This document shows, piece by piece, positions 39,436 to 48,070 of a stretch of 64,000 nt of DNA (its first letter is position 1; each line of letters begins with the position of its first letter). Source of the stretch: an uncultured Roseovarius sp. (GTDB lineage: Bacteria; Pseudomonadota; Alphaproteobacteria; Rhodobacterales; Rhodobacteraceae); assembly GCA_947497295.1 (NCBI GenBank), contig CANMFU010000011.1, positions 1 through 64,000 on the forward strand, given 5' to 3'. Position numbers and translations under genes: made by a program. The notes beneath the pieces were generated by a model. It made no database searches. It was given only the letters and a program-made list of their open reading frames with translations, and had not been told where the DNA came from.

Positions 39436-41416
39436 CGCAAGCCAGCCGTTCGATCCGTCCGGCACCGCGCAGCAACGGCGCACAACCGCGCTGGCCATCG
39501 CCACAGTGGGCATCGCGCTGTCGCTGTTTCAGCTATACGCGGCGGGGATCGAACCGCTGGGTCTGTTCTACCAGCGCACGATTCACCTGTCGTTCATCAT
39601 GGTGCTGGCCTTCCTGATGTTCCCCGTCACCGGCAGGCATCACAGGGGCGCGCTGACATGGGCCATCGACGCGGTGTTCATCATCGGCGCCATCGCCAGC
39701 GGCGCCTATATCGTGATCAACCTCAACGACATCTTCGCCCGCGCCGGTTTCTGGAACCAGACCGATATCTGGATGGGCATTATCACCACGCTAGTGGTTC
39801 TGGAGGCCGCGCGCCGTGCCATCGGGCTGGGCATGACCATGATCGGCGTTGTAGCCATCATCTATGGGCTGGCCGGGCCGCGCGGGGCGCTGCCGATGGT
39901 GGGCGACTGGCTGCCGGGGATCCTGGCGCATCGCGGCAACACCCTGGACCGTCTGATCGGGCAGCTTTATCTGGGGCAGGAGGGGATTTACGGCCTGCCG
40001 CTGGGGGTGGCGGCGACCTATATTTTCGTTTTCGTGCTGTTCGGTGCGTTTCTCGAAGTCACCGGCGCGGGCAAGTTTTTCATCGACCTTGCTTATGCCG
40101 CGACAGGGCGCAGGGCAGGGGGGCCGGCCAAGGCGGCGGTGCTGGCCAGCGCCGGCATGGGCTCGATTTCCGGCTCGGCGATTGCCAATGTGGTGACGAC
40201 CGGCGCCTTTACCATTCCGCTGATGAAAAAGCTGGGCTATCGCCCCGCGCAGGCCGGCGGGATCGAGGCTGCGGCCTCGACCGGGGGGCAGATCACGCCG
40301 CCGCTGATGGGGGCAGGGGCGTTCCTGATTTCCGAATATACGCGCGTTCCCTATATCGACATCGTCATCGTCTCGATCTTTCCGGCGGTCTTGTATCTCG
40401 GCACGGTGTATCTGTTCGTGCATCTGGTGGCGATGAAGGCGGGGATGAAGGGGATGCCGCGCGCCGACCTGCCCGTGGTGCGCGACGTGCTGAAAGCGGG
40501 CTGGCAATTCATCGTGCCGCTGGGGGTGCTGATCTGGCTTCTGGTGAACAACCTGTCGCCGATGCGGGTGGGGTTCTGGGCGATCGTGTCGGTTGTGGCG
40601 GTGGCGCTGATCCGGGCGTTGGCAGAACTGGTCTGGCTGGAGCCGAAGAACGGCACACCCCTGACACGCGCGCGGGCCGCGGCGGCCGCGCGGCGCGGTG
40701 TTGAAATTCTGGGTCAGGCGCTGGCGCTTGGGGCGCGCAACGCGGTTGCTGTATCCATGGCCTGCGCCGTGGCCGGTATCATCGTGGGGGTTGTCGGGCT
40801 GACCGGACTGGGGCTGAAATTCTCATCGATGATGGTGGCGTTTTCGGGCGGCAATCTGGTGCTGGCGCTGATCCTCGTGCTGCTGGCCAGTCTGGTGCTG
40901 GGCATGGGCCTGCCGGTGACGGCGGCCTATATCGTGCTGATCGTGCTGGTCGGCCCGGCGCTCAGCAACGAATTCGGTATGCCCCTGCTGATCGCGCATC
41001 TGGTGGTGTTCTGGTATTCGCAGGACAGTAACGTCACGCCGCCCATTGCGCTCGCGGGGTTTGCGGGCGCGGCGATTGCCGGGTCGAAACCGCTTGAGAC
41101 GTCGCTACAGGCATGGAAATTCGCCAAGGGCCTCTACCTGATCCCGCTCTTCATGGTCTACAACCCCGAGATCATACTGGGCGGTCCGATCGCTTATGTG
41201 ATCTATTCTGGTCTCATCGCGATCGTCGCGCTGGTCGGGTTTGCCGCAGCTCTCGAAGGCTGGCTGTTCACGCGCATGGGCTGGGTGCTGCGCGCGCTGA
41301 TCGTGCCTGCGACGATTGCGGTGTTTCACCCCGAATTCATCGTCGAAACCTGCGGCATGCTGGCGCTGCTGGCGATCATGGGGCTGAACTGGCTGCAGTC
41401 ACGGCGCGTCCGATAA
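39428..41416 (+). CDS. TRAP transporter fused permease (TAXI type)
   Basis: 662 residues, about 17-19 TM helices: a DctQ-like N-terminal part and a DctM-like part fused, as in TAXI systems. Diagnostic regions are AKAAVLASAGMGSISGSAIA, GGIEAAASTGGQITPPLMGA and ASLVLGMGLPVTAAYIVL, then YSQDSNVTPPIALAGFAGAA. With the preceding two genes it makes a complete sodium-dependent uptake system. Nothing nearby identifies the substrate. Confidence 0.9.
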   Translation: MGDASQPFDPSGTAQQRRTTALAIATVGIALSLFQLYAAGIEPLGLFYQRTIHLSFIMVLAFLMFPVTGRHHRGALTWAIDAVFIIGAIASGAYIVINLNDIFARAGFWNQTDIWMGIITTLVVLEAARRAIGLGMTMIGVVAIIYGLAGPRGALPMVGDWLPGILAHRGNTLDRLIGQLYLGQEGIYGLPLGVAATYIFVFVLFGAFLEVTGAGKFFIDLAYAATGRRAGGPAKAAVLASAGMGSISGSAIANVVTTGAFTIPLMKKLGYRPAQAGGIEAAASTGGQITPPLMGAGAFLISEYTRVPYIDIVIVSIFPAVLYLGTVYLFVHLVAMKAGMKGMPRADLPVVRDVLKAGWQFIVPLGVLIWLLVNNLSPMRVGFWAIVSVVAVALIRALAELVWLEPKNGTPLTRARAAAAARRGVEILGQALALGARNAVAVSMACAVAGIIVGVVGLTGLGLKFSSMMVAFSGGNLVLALILVLLASLVLGMGLPVTAAYIVLIVLVGPALSNEFGMPLLIAHLVVFWYSQDSNVTPPIALAGFAGAAIAGSKPLETSLQAWKFAKGLYLIPLFMVYNPEIILGGPIAYVIYSGLIAIVALVGFAAALEGWLFTRMGWVLRALIVPATIAVFHPEFIVETCGMLALLAIMGLNWLQSRRVR

Positions 41417-41436
41417 TGCAAATGTATTGGACATGA

Positions 41437-41945
41437 AAGGTACCTGCGAGGTGGGGCGCTTATCGTGCCAATTATAAGCATAAAGCGCCGCTTGGCGATG
41501 ATGCGGCGCTGTCGGACTATCTGGCGAAGCTCGACCAGGGCAGCCGTCTGTCGCTGCTGGCGCATTGCCTCAGTTTCGGAATCAACGCGCTGCATGAGAA
41601 GGTGAACCCCTACGGCGCGGGTATCTCTGCCAGTGGACTGACCCGACGCATCGCCCCGGCTGATCTTCTAGCAAACGCGGTTGATCTCGACATGGTCGAG
41701 GCAGGCTGGGAGCCGACGGTCGACAGCTATCTCAATCGCGTGCCCAAGGCCCAAATCCTGGAAGCCGTGCGTGAGGCGAAAGGGGAGGGGACCGCGCAAC
41801 TGCTCGACCATCTGAAGAAGGGCCAAATGGCGACCGAAGCCGCACGTCTGCTGAAAGGCTGCGGCTGGTTGCTGGAGGTTCTTCGCCGTCACGATCTGGC
41901 GGGACTCGATGGAGAAGAAGGGCAGGGGGCGTCTGAGAACGTCTC
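41437..41945 (+). pseudogene. ParB-like plasmid protein, C-terminal remnant
   Basis: The frame reads YKHKAPLGDDAALSDYLAKL, then LLAHCLSFGINALHEKVNPY and LDMVEAGWEPTVDSYLNRVP, KAQILEAVREAKGEGTAQLL, MATEAARLLKGCGWLLEVLR. This is the C-terminal region of the large ParB/Spo0J-type proteins of Rhodobacterales plasmids. The DNA-binding N-terminal part is missing and the 3' end runs into IS6-like sequence near 41950. So an insertion and deletion destroyed the gene. Confidence 0.75.
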
Positions 41946-41997
41946 CGACAGGCATAGACATACGTCGCCGGCAGACTGGATCATCATGAGCCATCTG

Positions 41998-42480
41998 GCG
42001 GGGACTGTTGCATTATTCATCCCTGTCGCCGACAGTTTTCGAAATATGAGGTGACCGATGACCCGCCCGACGCCTTTCAAGCACCATCGCTTCCCGGCTG
42101 AAATCATTCTGCGCGCGGTCCGCATGTATCTACGATATCCGCTGTCTTATCAGGATACTGCCGATTTGCTGGCCGAGCGTGGGGTCGTGGTTGATCGCTC
42201 CACGATTTATCGCTGGTTCAGAAATTCGGGCCCGAACTGGCCAAGCGCACCGACAGGCATCGGCGATGGATCAGCCTTGCCTAGCATGTGGACGAAACCT
42301 ACGTGCGGGTCGGCGGGAAGGGCAAGCTGCCTACGACGGTGCTATGCACCCTTGCCCCAGAACCTCGCCCGCCTTTTCACGGTATCAGCGACAGCGGCTC
42401 CGAAGGGAAAGGCGCTCAGACCCCCACCTATCCCCTAACTGACCACGGATTCCCAGGCTCAAAAAACCGCTTTCCAGATT
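41998..42480 (+). mobile_element. IS6-family insertion sequence remnant
   Basis: GGACTGTTGCA near 42001 resembles an IS6-family terminal repeat. The transposase starts at 42058 with FPAEIILRAVRMYLRYPLSY followed by VVDRSTIYRWF, typical of IS6/IS26 transposases. A one-base frameshift at about 42222 moves it to a frame reading FGPELAKRTDRHRRWISLA, then a TAG where Trp is expected, then HVDETYVRVGGKG with the first catalytic Asp. Homology stops near 42330; the catalytic rest and the right end are gone. The element cannot move by itself. Confidence 0.8.
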
Positions 42481-42526
42481 CCAACGAATAGGGAACGATT
42501 AACAGATTGCAAAGAGCAGATTTTCT

Positions 42527-42787
42527 ATGAATGAAGAACAACAGAGATTGACGGGAAACCGTCCCACACACCGCGCTTACATGGTCAAAGACAACCCCAA
42601 CAGCGACAAGGGCAGATGGACCGAGATCGGCACAGCCTGGTTGCATAAGGACGGCAAAGGCTTCCGTGTGAAACTGAACACTTGCCCGACGAATGGCGAG
42701 TCCATCGAGTGCCGCTTGATCGACTGGAAGAAGATCGACGCAGGGCAGGCAGAGAAAACCCCGGACGATGAAACAGAAGGCTACTAG
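42527..42787 (+). CDS. Small plasmid protein, 86 residues
   Basis: Contains KGRWTEIGTAWLHKDGKGFR followed by VKLNTCP. This G-x-W-x-x-IGxAWxHKDGKGF pattern is common in short plasmid-encoded proteins of alphaproteobacteria; the function is unknown. A purine-rich sequence (AAAGAGCAG) lies about 10 nt before the ATG. It overlaps the nuclease gene downstream by 20 nt. Confidence 0.65.
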   Translation: MNEEQQRLTGNRPTHRAYMVKDNPNSDKGRWTEIGTAWLHKDGKGFRVKLNTCPTNGESIECRLIDWKKIDAGQAEKTPDDETEGY

Positions 42788-43179
42788 AGCCACCTTGGCA
42801 GGGGTTGCAGCCCTTGGCTTGTGCGCCTTGTTCCTGGCCAACCAGGTCGAGGACGACACCAACCCGGCTTATGGCGGCACGGTTGCCAGCGTGATCGACG
42901 GCGATACGCTCGTTTTAAGAGGCCTTGAGGGGTCTATCCGCCTTTGGGGGATCGATGCCCCGGAGAGGGACGAGACCGGCTTCCTTGCGGCGAAAACCGC
43001 CCTTGTTCGCGTGGTTCAAGGCCAGCTCTTGTAGTGTCAGCAGCTCGACATTGATCGTTATGTCCGATCCGTCGCGCGATGTTCTCGGGCAGACGGCCAG
43101 GAGATCAATCGCATGATGATCGAGAGCGGCACGGCCATCGAGTACCGATATTTCAGCCGAGGGTTTTACAGCCGCTAGT
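42768..43179 (+). pseudogene. Thermonuclease (SNase-like) gene with an in-frame amber stop
   Basis: N-terminal hydrophobic anchor, then GGTVASVIDGDTLVLRGLEG and IRLWGIDAPERDETG, the SNase-fold start with metal-site Asp and catalytic Arg region. After VQGQLL a TAG (43032-43034) interrupts the frame, but the same frame continues with the rest of the domain: CQQLDIDRYVRSVARC, ADGQEINRMMIESGTAIEYR and FSRGFYSR. One base change restores a full-length protein of 136 residues, so this is a very young pseudogene, or the base is a sequencing error. Confidence 0.8.
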
Positions 43180-43372
43180 GCAGTGGCGTGACGATATCGC
43201 CCAAGGCTTCCCGTCGATGGATTTCGCGGATCGTTGCGCCATCCAGTTTTCCGCAATGCTTGCAGAAATACACCCATTCAGAGCGCGGCCAATGATCCTG
43301 ACCGTAGAGGAAATGAAACTTCACCACCCGGCCCCGGCAATGCGGGCAGTCTGGGAGGTCATCCCTTTTCAT
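43175..43372 (-). CDS. Small zinc-ribbon protein, 65 residues
   Basis: Starts MKRDDLPDCPHCRGRVVKFH; a second pair is YFCKHCGKLDG. The two CxxC pairs make a compact zinc ribbon. The start was chosen at 43372 because it overlaps the upstream stop by ATGA. It is the last of four short minus-strand genes. Its 3' end overlaps the convergent nuclease pseudogene by 5 nt. Function unknown. Confidence 0.55.
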   Translation of the reverse strand: MKRDDLPDCPHCRGRVVKFHFLYGQDHWPRSEWVYFCKHCGKLDGATIREIHRREALGDIVTPLH

Positions 43373-43548
43373 TCCACCGCTGCCTTGTGCAATGTCCAGA
43401 GGGGCGAAACCTCCCGATCTTGTGGGATCGAGCCCTCGCCATGGCAGACCCAACACGGGACATTGCCGCTGACGTCTGGCTTGTAGATCACGCCGCGCAT
43501 GGCATCGGGCATCTGTCCCGATTCATCGCAGACCGGGCAAGGTTTCAT
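43369..43548 (-). CDS. Small zinc-finger protein, 59 residues
   Basis: Starts MKPCPVCDESGQMPDAMRG, with a second motif CWVCHGEGSIPQ: two CxxC units like a DnaJ-type half zinc finger. The ATG at 43548 has an AGGA ribosome site 7 nt upstream and is preferred over longer frames. Overlaps the next gene by ATGA. No known function. Confidence 0.5.
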   Translation of the reverse strand: MKPCPVCDESGQMPDAMRGVIYKPDVSGNVPCWVCHGEGSIPQDREVSPLWTLHKAAVE

Positions 43549-43573
43549 TTTCTCATCCTGTCCCATAGCCGTA

Positions 43574-43804
43574 TCAATCCAGTATCTCGCCATAGAGCCG
43601 TGGCCCCTCGACCTTCGCCGCCAAGCTATCATAGGCATTGCGCCCTTGCCAGTAGAGGGCCAGAAGATCGTCCAGCAGTTCGGCTGCGTCAGGTTCATGT
43701 GGCACGGCTTCGCCATCCGCATCGGCTTTCCAGCCAGCCCCAAGACGGGTTTGCTCGATTGCGGAGACGAGCGCGAGGAATGGTTCCAGGTCCTGTTCTG
43801 TCAT
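43574..43804 (-). CDS. Hypothetical plasmid protein, 76 residues
   Basis: Acidic, helical, starts MTEQDLEPFLALVSAIEQTR; no cysteines or motif recognised. It overlaps the preceding gene by ATGA, which argues that it is real. Typical of small phage/plasmid accessory genes. Confidence 0.5.
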   Translation of the reverse strand: MTEQDLEPFLALVSAIEQTRLGAGWKADADGEAVPHEPDAAELLDDLLALYWQGRNAYDSLAAKVEGPRLYGEILD

Positions 43805-44031
43805 GTTGTTTTGCTCCTGGTGATGATCCCCTGGCGTTGCAGCTCTTCGGCCAGGCGTTCGGCAATATGGCGGGCTTCCATGTCGGCAGGTTGCAGAACG
43901 CTCACAGCCGCCTTGAAGTAGATCGCAGGCATGACCTTGCCGAGTTCCCGCAGCCGATCATCTGACGCGCACAGCACGGCCAGCAATTCCTCTACGATAT
44001 TTTCCAGTCTTTCAGTGTCAGCTTGTCTCAT
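43801..44031 (-). CDS. Hypothetical plasmid protein, 76 residues
   Basis: Starts MRQADTERLENIVEELLAVL with an AAGGA ribosome site; the longer frame from 44085 has none. Helical and charged, no recognised domain. First gene of a four-gene minus-strand operon of small proteins. Confidence 0.5.
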   Translation of the reverse strand: MRQADTERLENIVEELLAVLCASDDRLRELGKVMPAIYFKAAVSVLQPADMEARHIAERLAEELQRQGIITRSKTT

Positions 44032-44212
44032 GTGTGATCCTTGAAGGGCAGGGGGCGGGGTCAAGAAAAATAGGAGCGACTGCACCGCACTTTACTTGAT
44101 GCCGACACATAGCCGACAAACGAAACAGGACCAGCCTGCGATCATCCAGACCGGTATCACAATGTGCGCGGTTGCCATTCCGGCGGCCAATCCCCAGATC
44201 AGGGGCAAGCAG

Positions 44213-45226
44213 ATGAAAGGGGCCGACATGCTCTATTCCGTTCTAGACCTCGCGCCGGTCCCCGAGGGGACAGAGACCCGCGCCGCCATTGCCAGCAGCG
44301 TTGATCTGGCGCAGCTGGCCGAGGCGACCGGGTACACCCGCTATTGGCTGGCCGAACATCACAACATGCCGGGTATCGCCAGCGCCGCCACGTCGGTGCT
44401 GATCGGCCATATTGCGAACGCGACGCAGACCATCCGCGTTGGCGCCGGCGGTATCATGCTGCCCAACCACGCGCCGCTGACGATTGCCGAGCAGTTCGGC
44501 ACGCTGGCCACAATCCACCCGAACCGGATTGATCTGGGGCTTGGCCGTGCGCCCGGCGGGGATATGGCCGTTGCGCGCGCGCTGAGGCGCGGCATGGGCG
44601 GCGACAGCTTTCCCGATGATGTGGTCGAATTGATGGGCTATCTGGGTGATCCGCGCCCCGGCGCTACGGTGGCCGCGCATCCCGGAGAAGGAACGCATGT
44701 GCCGGTCTATATCCTCGGCTCCAGCCTCTATGGCGCGCAACTGGCCGCTCACTTAGGCCTGCCTTATGCGTTCGCGTCACATTTTGCGCCCGATGCGCTG
44801 GATCAGGCCGTGCAGATCTACCGCGAGCGCTTTGAGCCGTCCGAACATCTGGAGCGGCCCTATTTCATGCTGGCCGCCAACGTCTTTGCCGCCGATACGG
44901 ATGCGATGGGCGCGCGGCTTGCCACTTCGATGCAGCAGGCGTTTGCGCGGTTGCGCACTGGCACCCCCGGCAAACTGCCCGCGCCGGTCGATGATATCGA
45001 GGCCGCCATCGGCGCCGACATGACGCGCGCCGTCAATCAGGCGCTGCGGGTGTCGGCGGTCGGGTCCAAGGCGACGATTGCGAAAACGCTGACCCAGTTC
45101 AAGCAGCGCTATCAGCCTGATGAAATGATCCTTGCCAGCCAGATCCACGACCCGGCCGCGCGCCAGCATTCGCTGCGCCTTGCCGCTGAGGTGCTGTCAC
45201 AGATCGAGGGGGTCCGGGCCGCCTGA
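44213..45226 (+). CDS. Luciferase-like (LLM class) flavin-dependent oxidoreductase
   Basis: 337 residues from the ATG at 44213; a longer frame from 44096 lacks a ribosome site and family similarity. TIM-barrel landmarks are [40 protein letters not shown] and [20 protein letters not shown], then [14 protein letters not shown], as in the MsnO8-like LLM group. These enzymes use FMNH2 and oxygen to cleave C-S, C-N or other bonds. It precedes a TRAP system and an amidase by 80 nt; a joint catabolic role is likely but the substrate is unknown. Confidence 0.85.
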   Translation: MKGADMLYSVLDLAPVPEGTETRAAIASSVDLAQLAEATGYTRYWLAEHHNMPGIASAATSVLIGHIANATQTIRVGAGGIMLPNHAPLTIAEQFGTLATIHPNRIDLGLGRAPGGDMAVARALRRGMGGDSFPDDVVELMGYLGDPRPGATVAAHPGEGTHVPVYILGSSLYGAQLAAHLGLPYAFASHFAPDALDQAVQIYRERFEPSEHLERPYFMLAANVFAADTDAMGARLATSMQQAFARLRTGTPGKLPAPVDDIEAAIGADMTRAVNQALRVSAVGSKATIAKTLTQFKQRYQPDEMILASQIHDPAARQHSLRLAAEVLSQIEGVRAA

Positions 45227-45305
45227 CCCCGCTGCCACGCCCTTGCATCGCCCGGATCATTCGCGCCATATGCCCGCACCATCCAAAATCCTTGGGAGAT
45301 GCCAG

Positions 45306-46301
45306 ATGAAACCGTTTTTCAAACTTGCAGCGATCGCTGTCACGCTCATTGCCCCCCTGCCCGCGCTGGCGGAGATCGCCCCCGTCACGCTGCGCCTTGC
45401 GCATGTGGTGAACGAACAGGACGCGTTCCACGCCGCCGCCACCAAGTTCCGCGATCTGGTCGCCGAGCGGTCGGACGGCGCCATCACGGTCGAGCTGTTC
45501 CCCAACGCCACGCTGGGCGACGAACGCACGCTGCTGGAGGGGATGCAGATCGGCACCGTCGATATGGGCCTGATCACCAACGGGCCGGTGTCGAATTTCC
45601 TCGAGGATATGGCCGTGTTCGAACTGCCGTTCCTGTTCCCCTCCTCCGAGGCCGCCTATGCCGTGCTGGATGGCGAGATCGGACAGGAATTGCTGTCCCG
45701 TCTGGAGGAGGTCAACCTCAAGGGTCTGGCCTATGCCGAGCGTGGGTTTCGCAACCTGACCAATTCCGAACGCGCGGTAAACACCCCCGCCGATATGGCC
45801 GGGATGCGCATCCGCGTCATGGAAAACCCCGTTTATATCGACACGTTCCGCGAGCTGGGCGCCGACGCCATCCCCATGGCCTGGAACGAGGCGCTGACCG
45901 CCATGCAGCAGGGCACCATTGACGGGCAGGAAAACCCGGTCAACGTGGTCCATTCGTTCAAGCTGAACGAGACGCAGACCAATATGACCATGACGCGGCA
46001 CTCCTACGCGCCCGCGATTTTCGTCATGGGCCTGCCGGTCTGGTCCAAGCTGGGCGAGCAGGCGCAGACCATCCTGAAGGATGCCGCGCAGGAAGCGGCC
46101 GAATTTGAACGCGCGCTGAACGCCTCCGAGCAGGAGGCGCAGATGCAGGCGCTGCGCGACGCCGGGATGGATATCAACGACAGCGCCGATCTGGCCGCCT
46201 TTGCCGAGGCGGTAAAGCCGGTGTACGAGAAATACGGCGCCAAGTTTGGTGACTACCTGCCCCGCATTCAGGAGCAGATCCGCGCAAGCGCGGCGCAGTA
46301 A
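45306..46301 (+). CDS. dctP: TRAP transporter substrate-binding protein (DctP)
   Basis: 331 residues. Signal peptide MKPFFKLAAIAVTLIAPLPA, cleavage near LA-EI. Landmarks are VTLRLAHVVNEQDAFHAAAT, VELFPNATLGDERTLLEGMQ, and GMRIRVMENPVYIDTFRELG with the ligand-binding Arg. The AMQQGTIDGQENPVN motif follows. GGGAGATGCCAG precedes the ATG. It starts a second DctPQM set distinct from the one at 29006. Confidence 0.92.
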   Translation: MKPFFKLAAIAVTLIAPLPALAEIAPVTLRLAHVVNEQDAFHAAATKFRDLVAERSDGAITVELFPNATLGDERTLLEGMQIGTVDMGLITNGPVSNFLEDMAVFELPFLFPSSEAAYAVLDGEIGQELLSRLEEVNLKGLAYAERGFRNLTNSERAVNTPADMAGMRIRVMENPVYIDTFRELGADAIPMAWNEALTAMQQGTIDGQENPVNVVHSFKLNETQTNMTMTRHSYAPAIFVMGLPVWSKLGEQAQTILKDAAQEAAEFERALNASEQEAQMQALRDAGMDINDSADLAAFAEAVKPVYEKYGAKFGDYLPRIQEQIRASAAQ

Positions 46302-46302
46302 C

Positions 46303-46800
46303 ATGCTGGCGGGCCTTGATGCGATTGACCGCCTGATCGGCGCGGTATTAAGGCCCGTGGTGTTCCTCGGCATGGCCGCCCTGACGGCGGTCATCACATT
46401 GCAAATCGCGTCACGCGTGTTTTTCACCTCTGTGTCATGGACCGAGGAAGTCGCGCGGTTTTTGCTGATCTGGATCACCTTTCTGGGCGCGGCACTGGCG
46501 TGGCAGCAAGGGCGGCATCTGGCGGTGTCGCTCTTGCGCGATAGCCTGCCGGACGGCGCGCGGCGCGTGGTGACGGGCGCGGCGATCCTGATCAGTCTGG
46601 CATTTATGATTGCGCTGACGGTGATCGGCATCCGCTATATGAATGTGCAAAGCTTTCAAAAATCGCCCTCTTTGCGCATTTCGATGACCTATATCTACGC
46701 CGTCATGCCGCTGGCCGCGTCACTGATGGCGGGGCTGTCGGTGATCGACCTGATCCGACTGATTGCCGGGCGCCCTGCCCGTGTGGAACCCGCGCAATGA
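46303..46800 (+). CDS. dctQ: TRAP transporter small permease (DctQ)
   Basis: 165 residues, four TM helices. The conserved loop reads SRVFFTSVSWTEEVARFLLI followed by WITFLGAALAWQQGRHLAVS. The start at 46303 lies one nucleotide after the dctP stop; an upstream in-frame extension would overlap dctP and is unlikely. Overlaps dctM by 4 nt. Confidence 0.9.
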   Translation: MLAGLDAIDRLIGAVLRPVVFLGMAALTAVITLQIASRVFFTSVSWTEEVARFLLIWITFLGAALAWQQGRHLAVSLLRDSLPDGARRVVTGAAILISLAFMIALTVIGIRYMNVQSFQKSPSLRISMTYIYAVMPLAASLMAGLSVIDLIRLIAGRPARVEPAQ

Positions 46801-48044
46801 GCCTGATCCTGGCCGGTCTGTTCATCCTGTTTTTGCTGATGGGCATCCCCATCGCGGTCGTGCTGGGCGCCGCCACCATGGGCGCGCTGAACCTTGGCGG
46901 CGTGCCGCTGATGGTGGTCCCGCAGCAGATGTTTTCGGGCATCAACAGCTTTGCGCTGGTGGCTGTCCCCATGTTCGTGCTGGCGGGCGATGTGATGGCG
47001 CAGGGCGAGATTTCAAAACGCCTCGTGGCCTTTGCCGATTCCATGTTCGGATTCATCAAGGGCGGGCTCAGCATCGTGTCGGTGCTGGCGGGGATGTTCT
47101 TTGCCGCCATTTCCGGCTCCGGCGCCGCCACCACGGCGGCGGTCGGCGCCAGCCTTGTGCCGGAACTGAAACGCAAGGGGTATGATCCCGCCGCTGCTGC
47201 GTCACTGATCGCGGCATCCGGGACGATTGGCGTGGTGATCCCGCCGTCGGTGCCGATGATCATCTATGCGGTGATTGCGCAGGAATCAGTGTCGAAACTG
47301 TTCCTCAACGGCTTCATTCCCGGCGTGGCCATGGGCATCGGCCTGATCATCGTGGCGCTGATCCAAGGGCATCGCCGCGCCTATCCGCGCGGCACGCCGT
47401 TCAATGTCCGCACCATCGGGCGCACTTTGTTATCGGCCATGTGGGGGCTGTTCGCGCCGCTGATCATCCTTGGCGGCATCTTTTCGGGCATCTTCACCCC
47501 GTCCGAGGCCGCCGTGGTCGCCGTCAATTACGCCATCCTCGTGTCGCTGTTCATCTACCGCGATCTGACGCTGGCGCAGCTTTACCGCATCGTGATCCGC
47601 GCGGGCGTGACGACCGCCGTGATCATGTTCGTCATCTCGGCCTCCTCGGTGCTCAGCTGGGCACTCAGCAGCTGGCAAGTGCCCGGCGCCATTGCCGAAT
47701 TCGCGCTGGCGCTGACCAGCAACCTTTACATGCTGCTGCTGGTGATCATGCTGATCATCCTTGTGACCGGGGTTTTCCTTGAAACCGCCTCGGCGCTGGT
47801 CATCCTCACCCCGATGCTGCTGCCCCTGGCGCTGCAACTGGGGCTTGGCACCGTGCATTTCGGCATTATTATCGTTGTCGGGCTGGCTATTGGCATGGTC
47901 ACACCGCCAGTGGCGATCAACCTGTTCGTCGCCTCCACCACGGCCGGCCTGCCGATTGAAAAGATCACCCGCGCCGTTCTGCCCTATCTTGGCATCCTGA
48001 TCGTAGTGTACATGATCATTGGCTTCGGCCCGCTTTTGTTCTGA
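46797..48044 (+). CDS. dctM: TRAP transporter large permease (DctM)
   Basis: 415 residues, about 12 TM helices, with LVAVPMFVLAGDVMAQGEIS, GMFFAAISGSGAATTAAVGA, IPPSVPMIIYAVIAQES, GGIFSGIFTPSEAAVVAVNY and IGMVTPPVAINLFVAS. All are standard DctM motifs. It begins within the dctQ stop codon (ATGA). The amidase gene follows 26 nt later. Confidence 0.92.
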   Translation: MSLILAGLFILFLLMGIPIAVVLGAATMGALNLGGVPLMVVPQQMFSGINSFALVAVPMFVLAGDVMAQGEISKRLVAFADSMFGFIKGGLSIVSVLAGMFFAAISGSGAATTAAVGASLVPELKRKGYDPAAAASLIAASGTIGVVIPPSVPMIIYAVIAQESVSKLFLNGFIPGVAMGIGLIIVALIQGHRRAYPRGTPFNVRTIGRTLLSAMWGLFAPLIILGGIFSGIFTPSEAAVVAVNYAILVSLFIYRDLTLAQLYRIVIRAGVTTAVIMFVISASSVLSWALSSWQVPGAIAEFALALTSNLYMLLLVIMLIILVTGVFLETASALVILTPMLLPLALQLGLGTVHFGIIIVVGLAIGMVTPPVAINLFVASTTAGLPIEKITRAVLPYLGILIVVYMIIGFGPLLF

Positions 48045-48070
48045 CGACCCCAAAAAAGAATGGCTCACCG

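Noticed and set aside
45099..46631. 510-codon minus-strand frame over the second dctPQ genes
   Set aside because: Antisense to DctP and DctQ, whose motifs and signal peptide are clear; the composition is that of a shadow frame.
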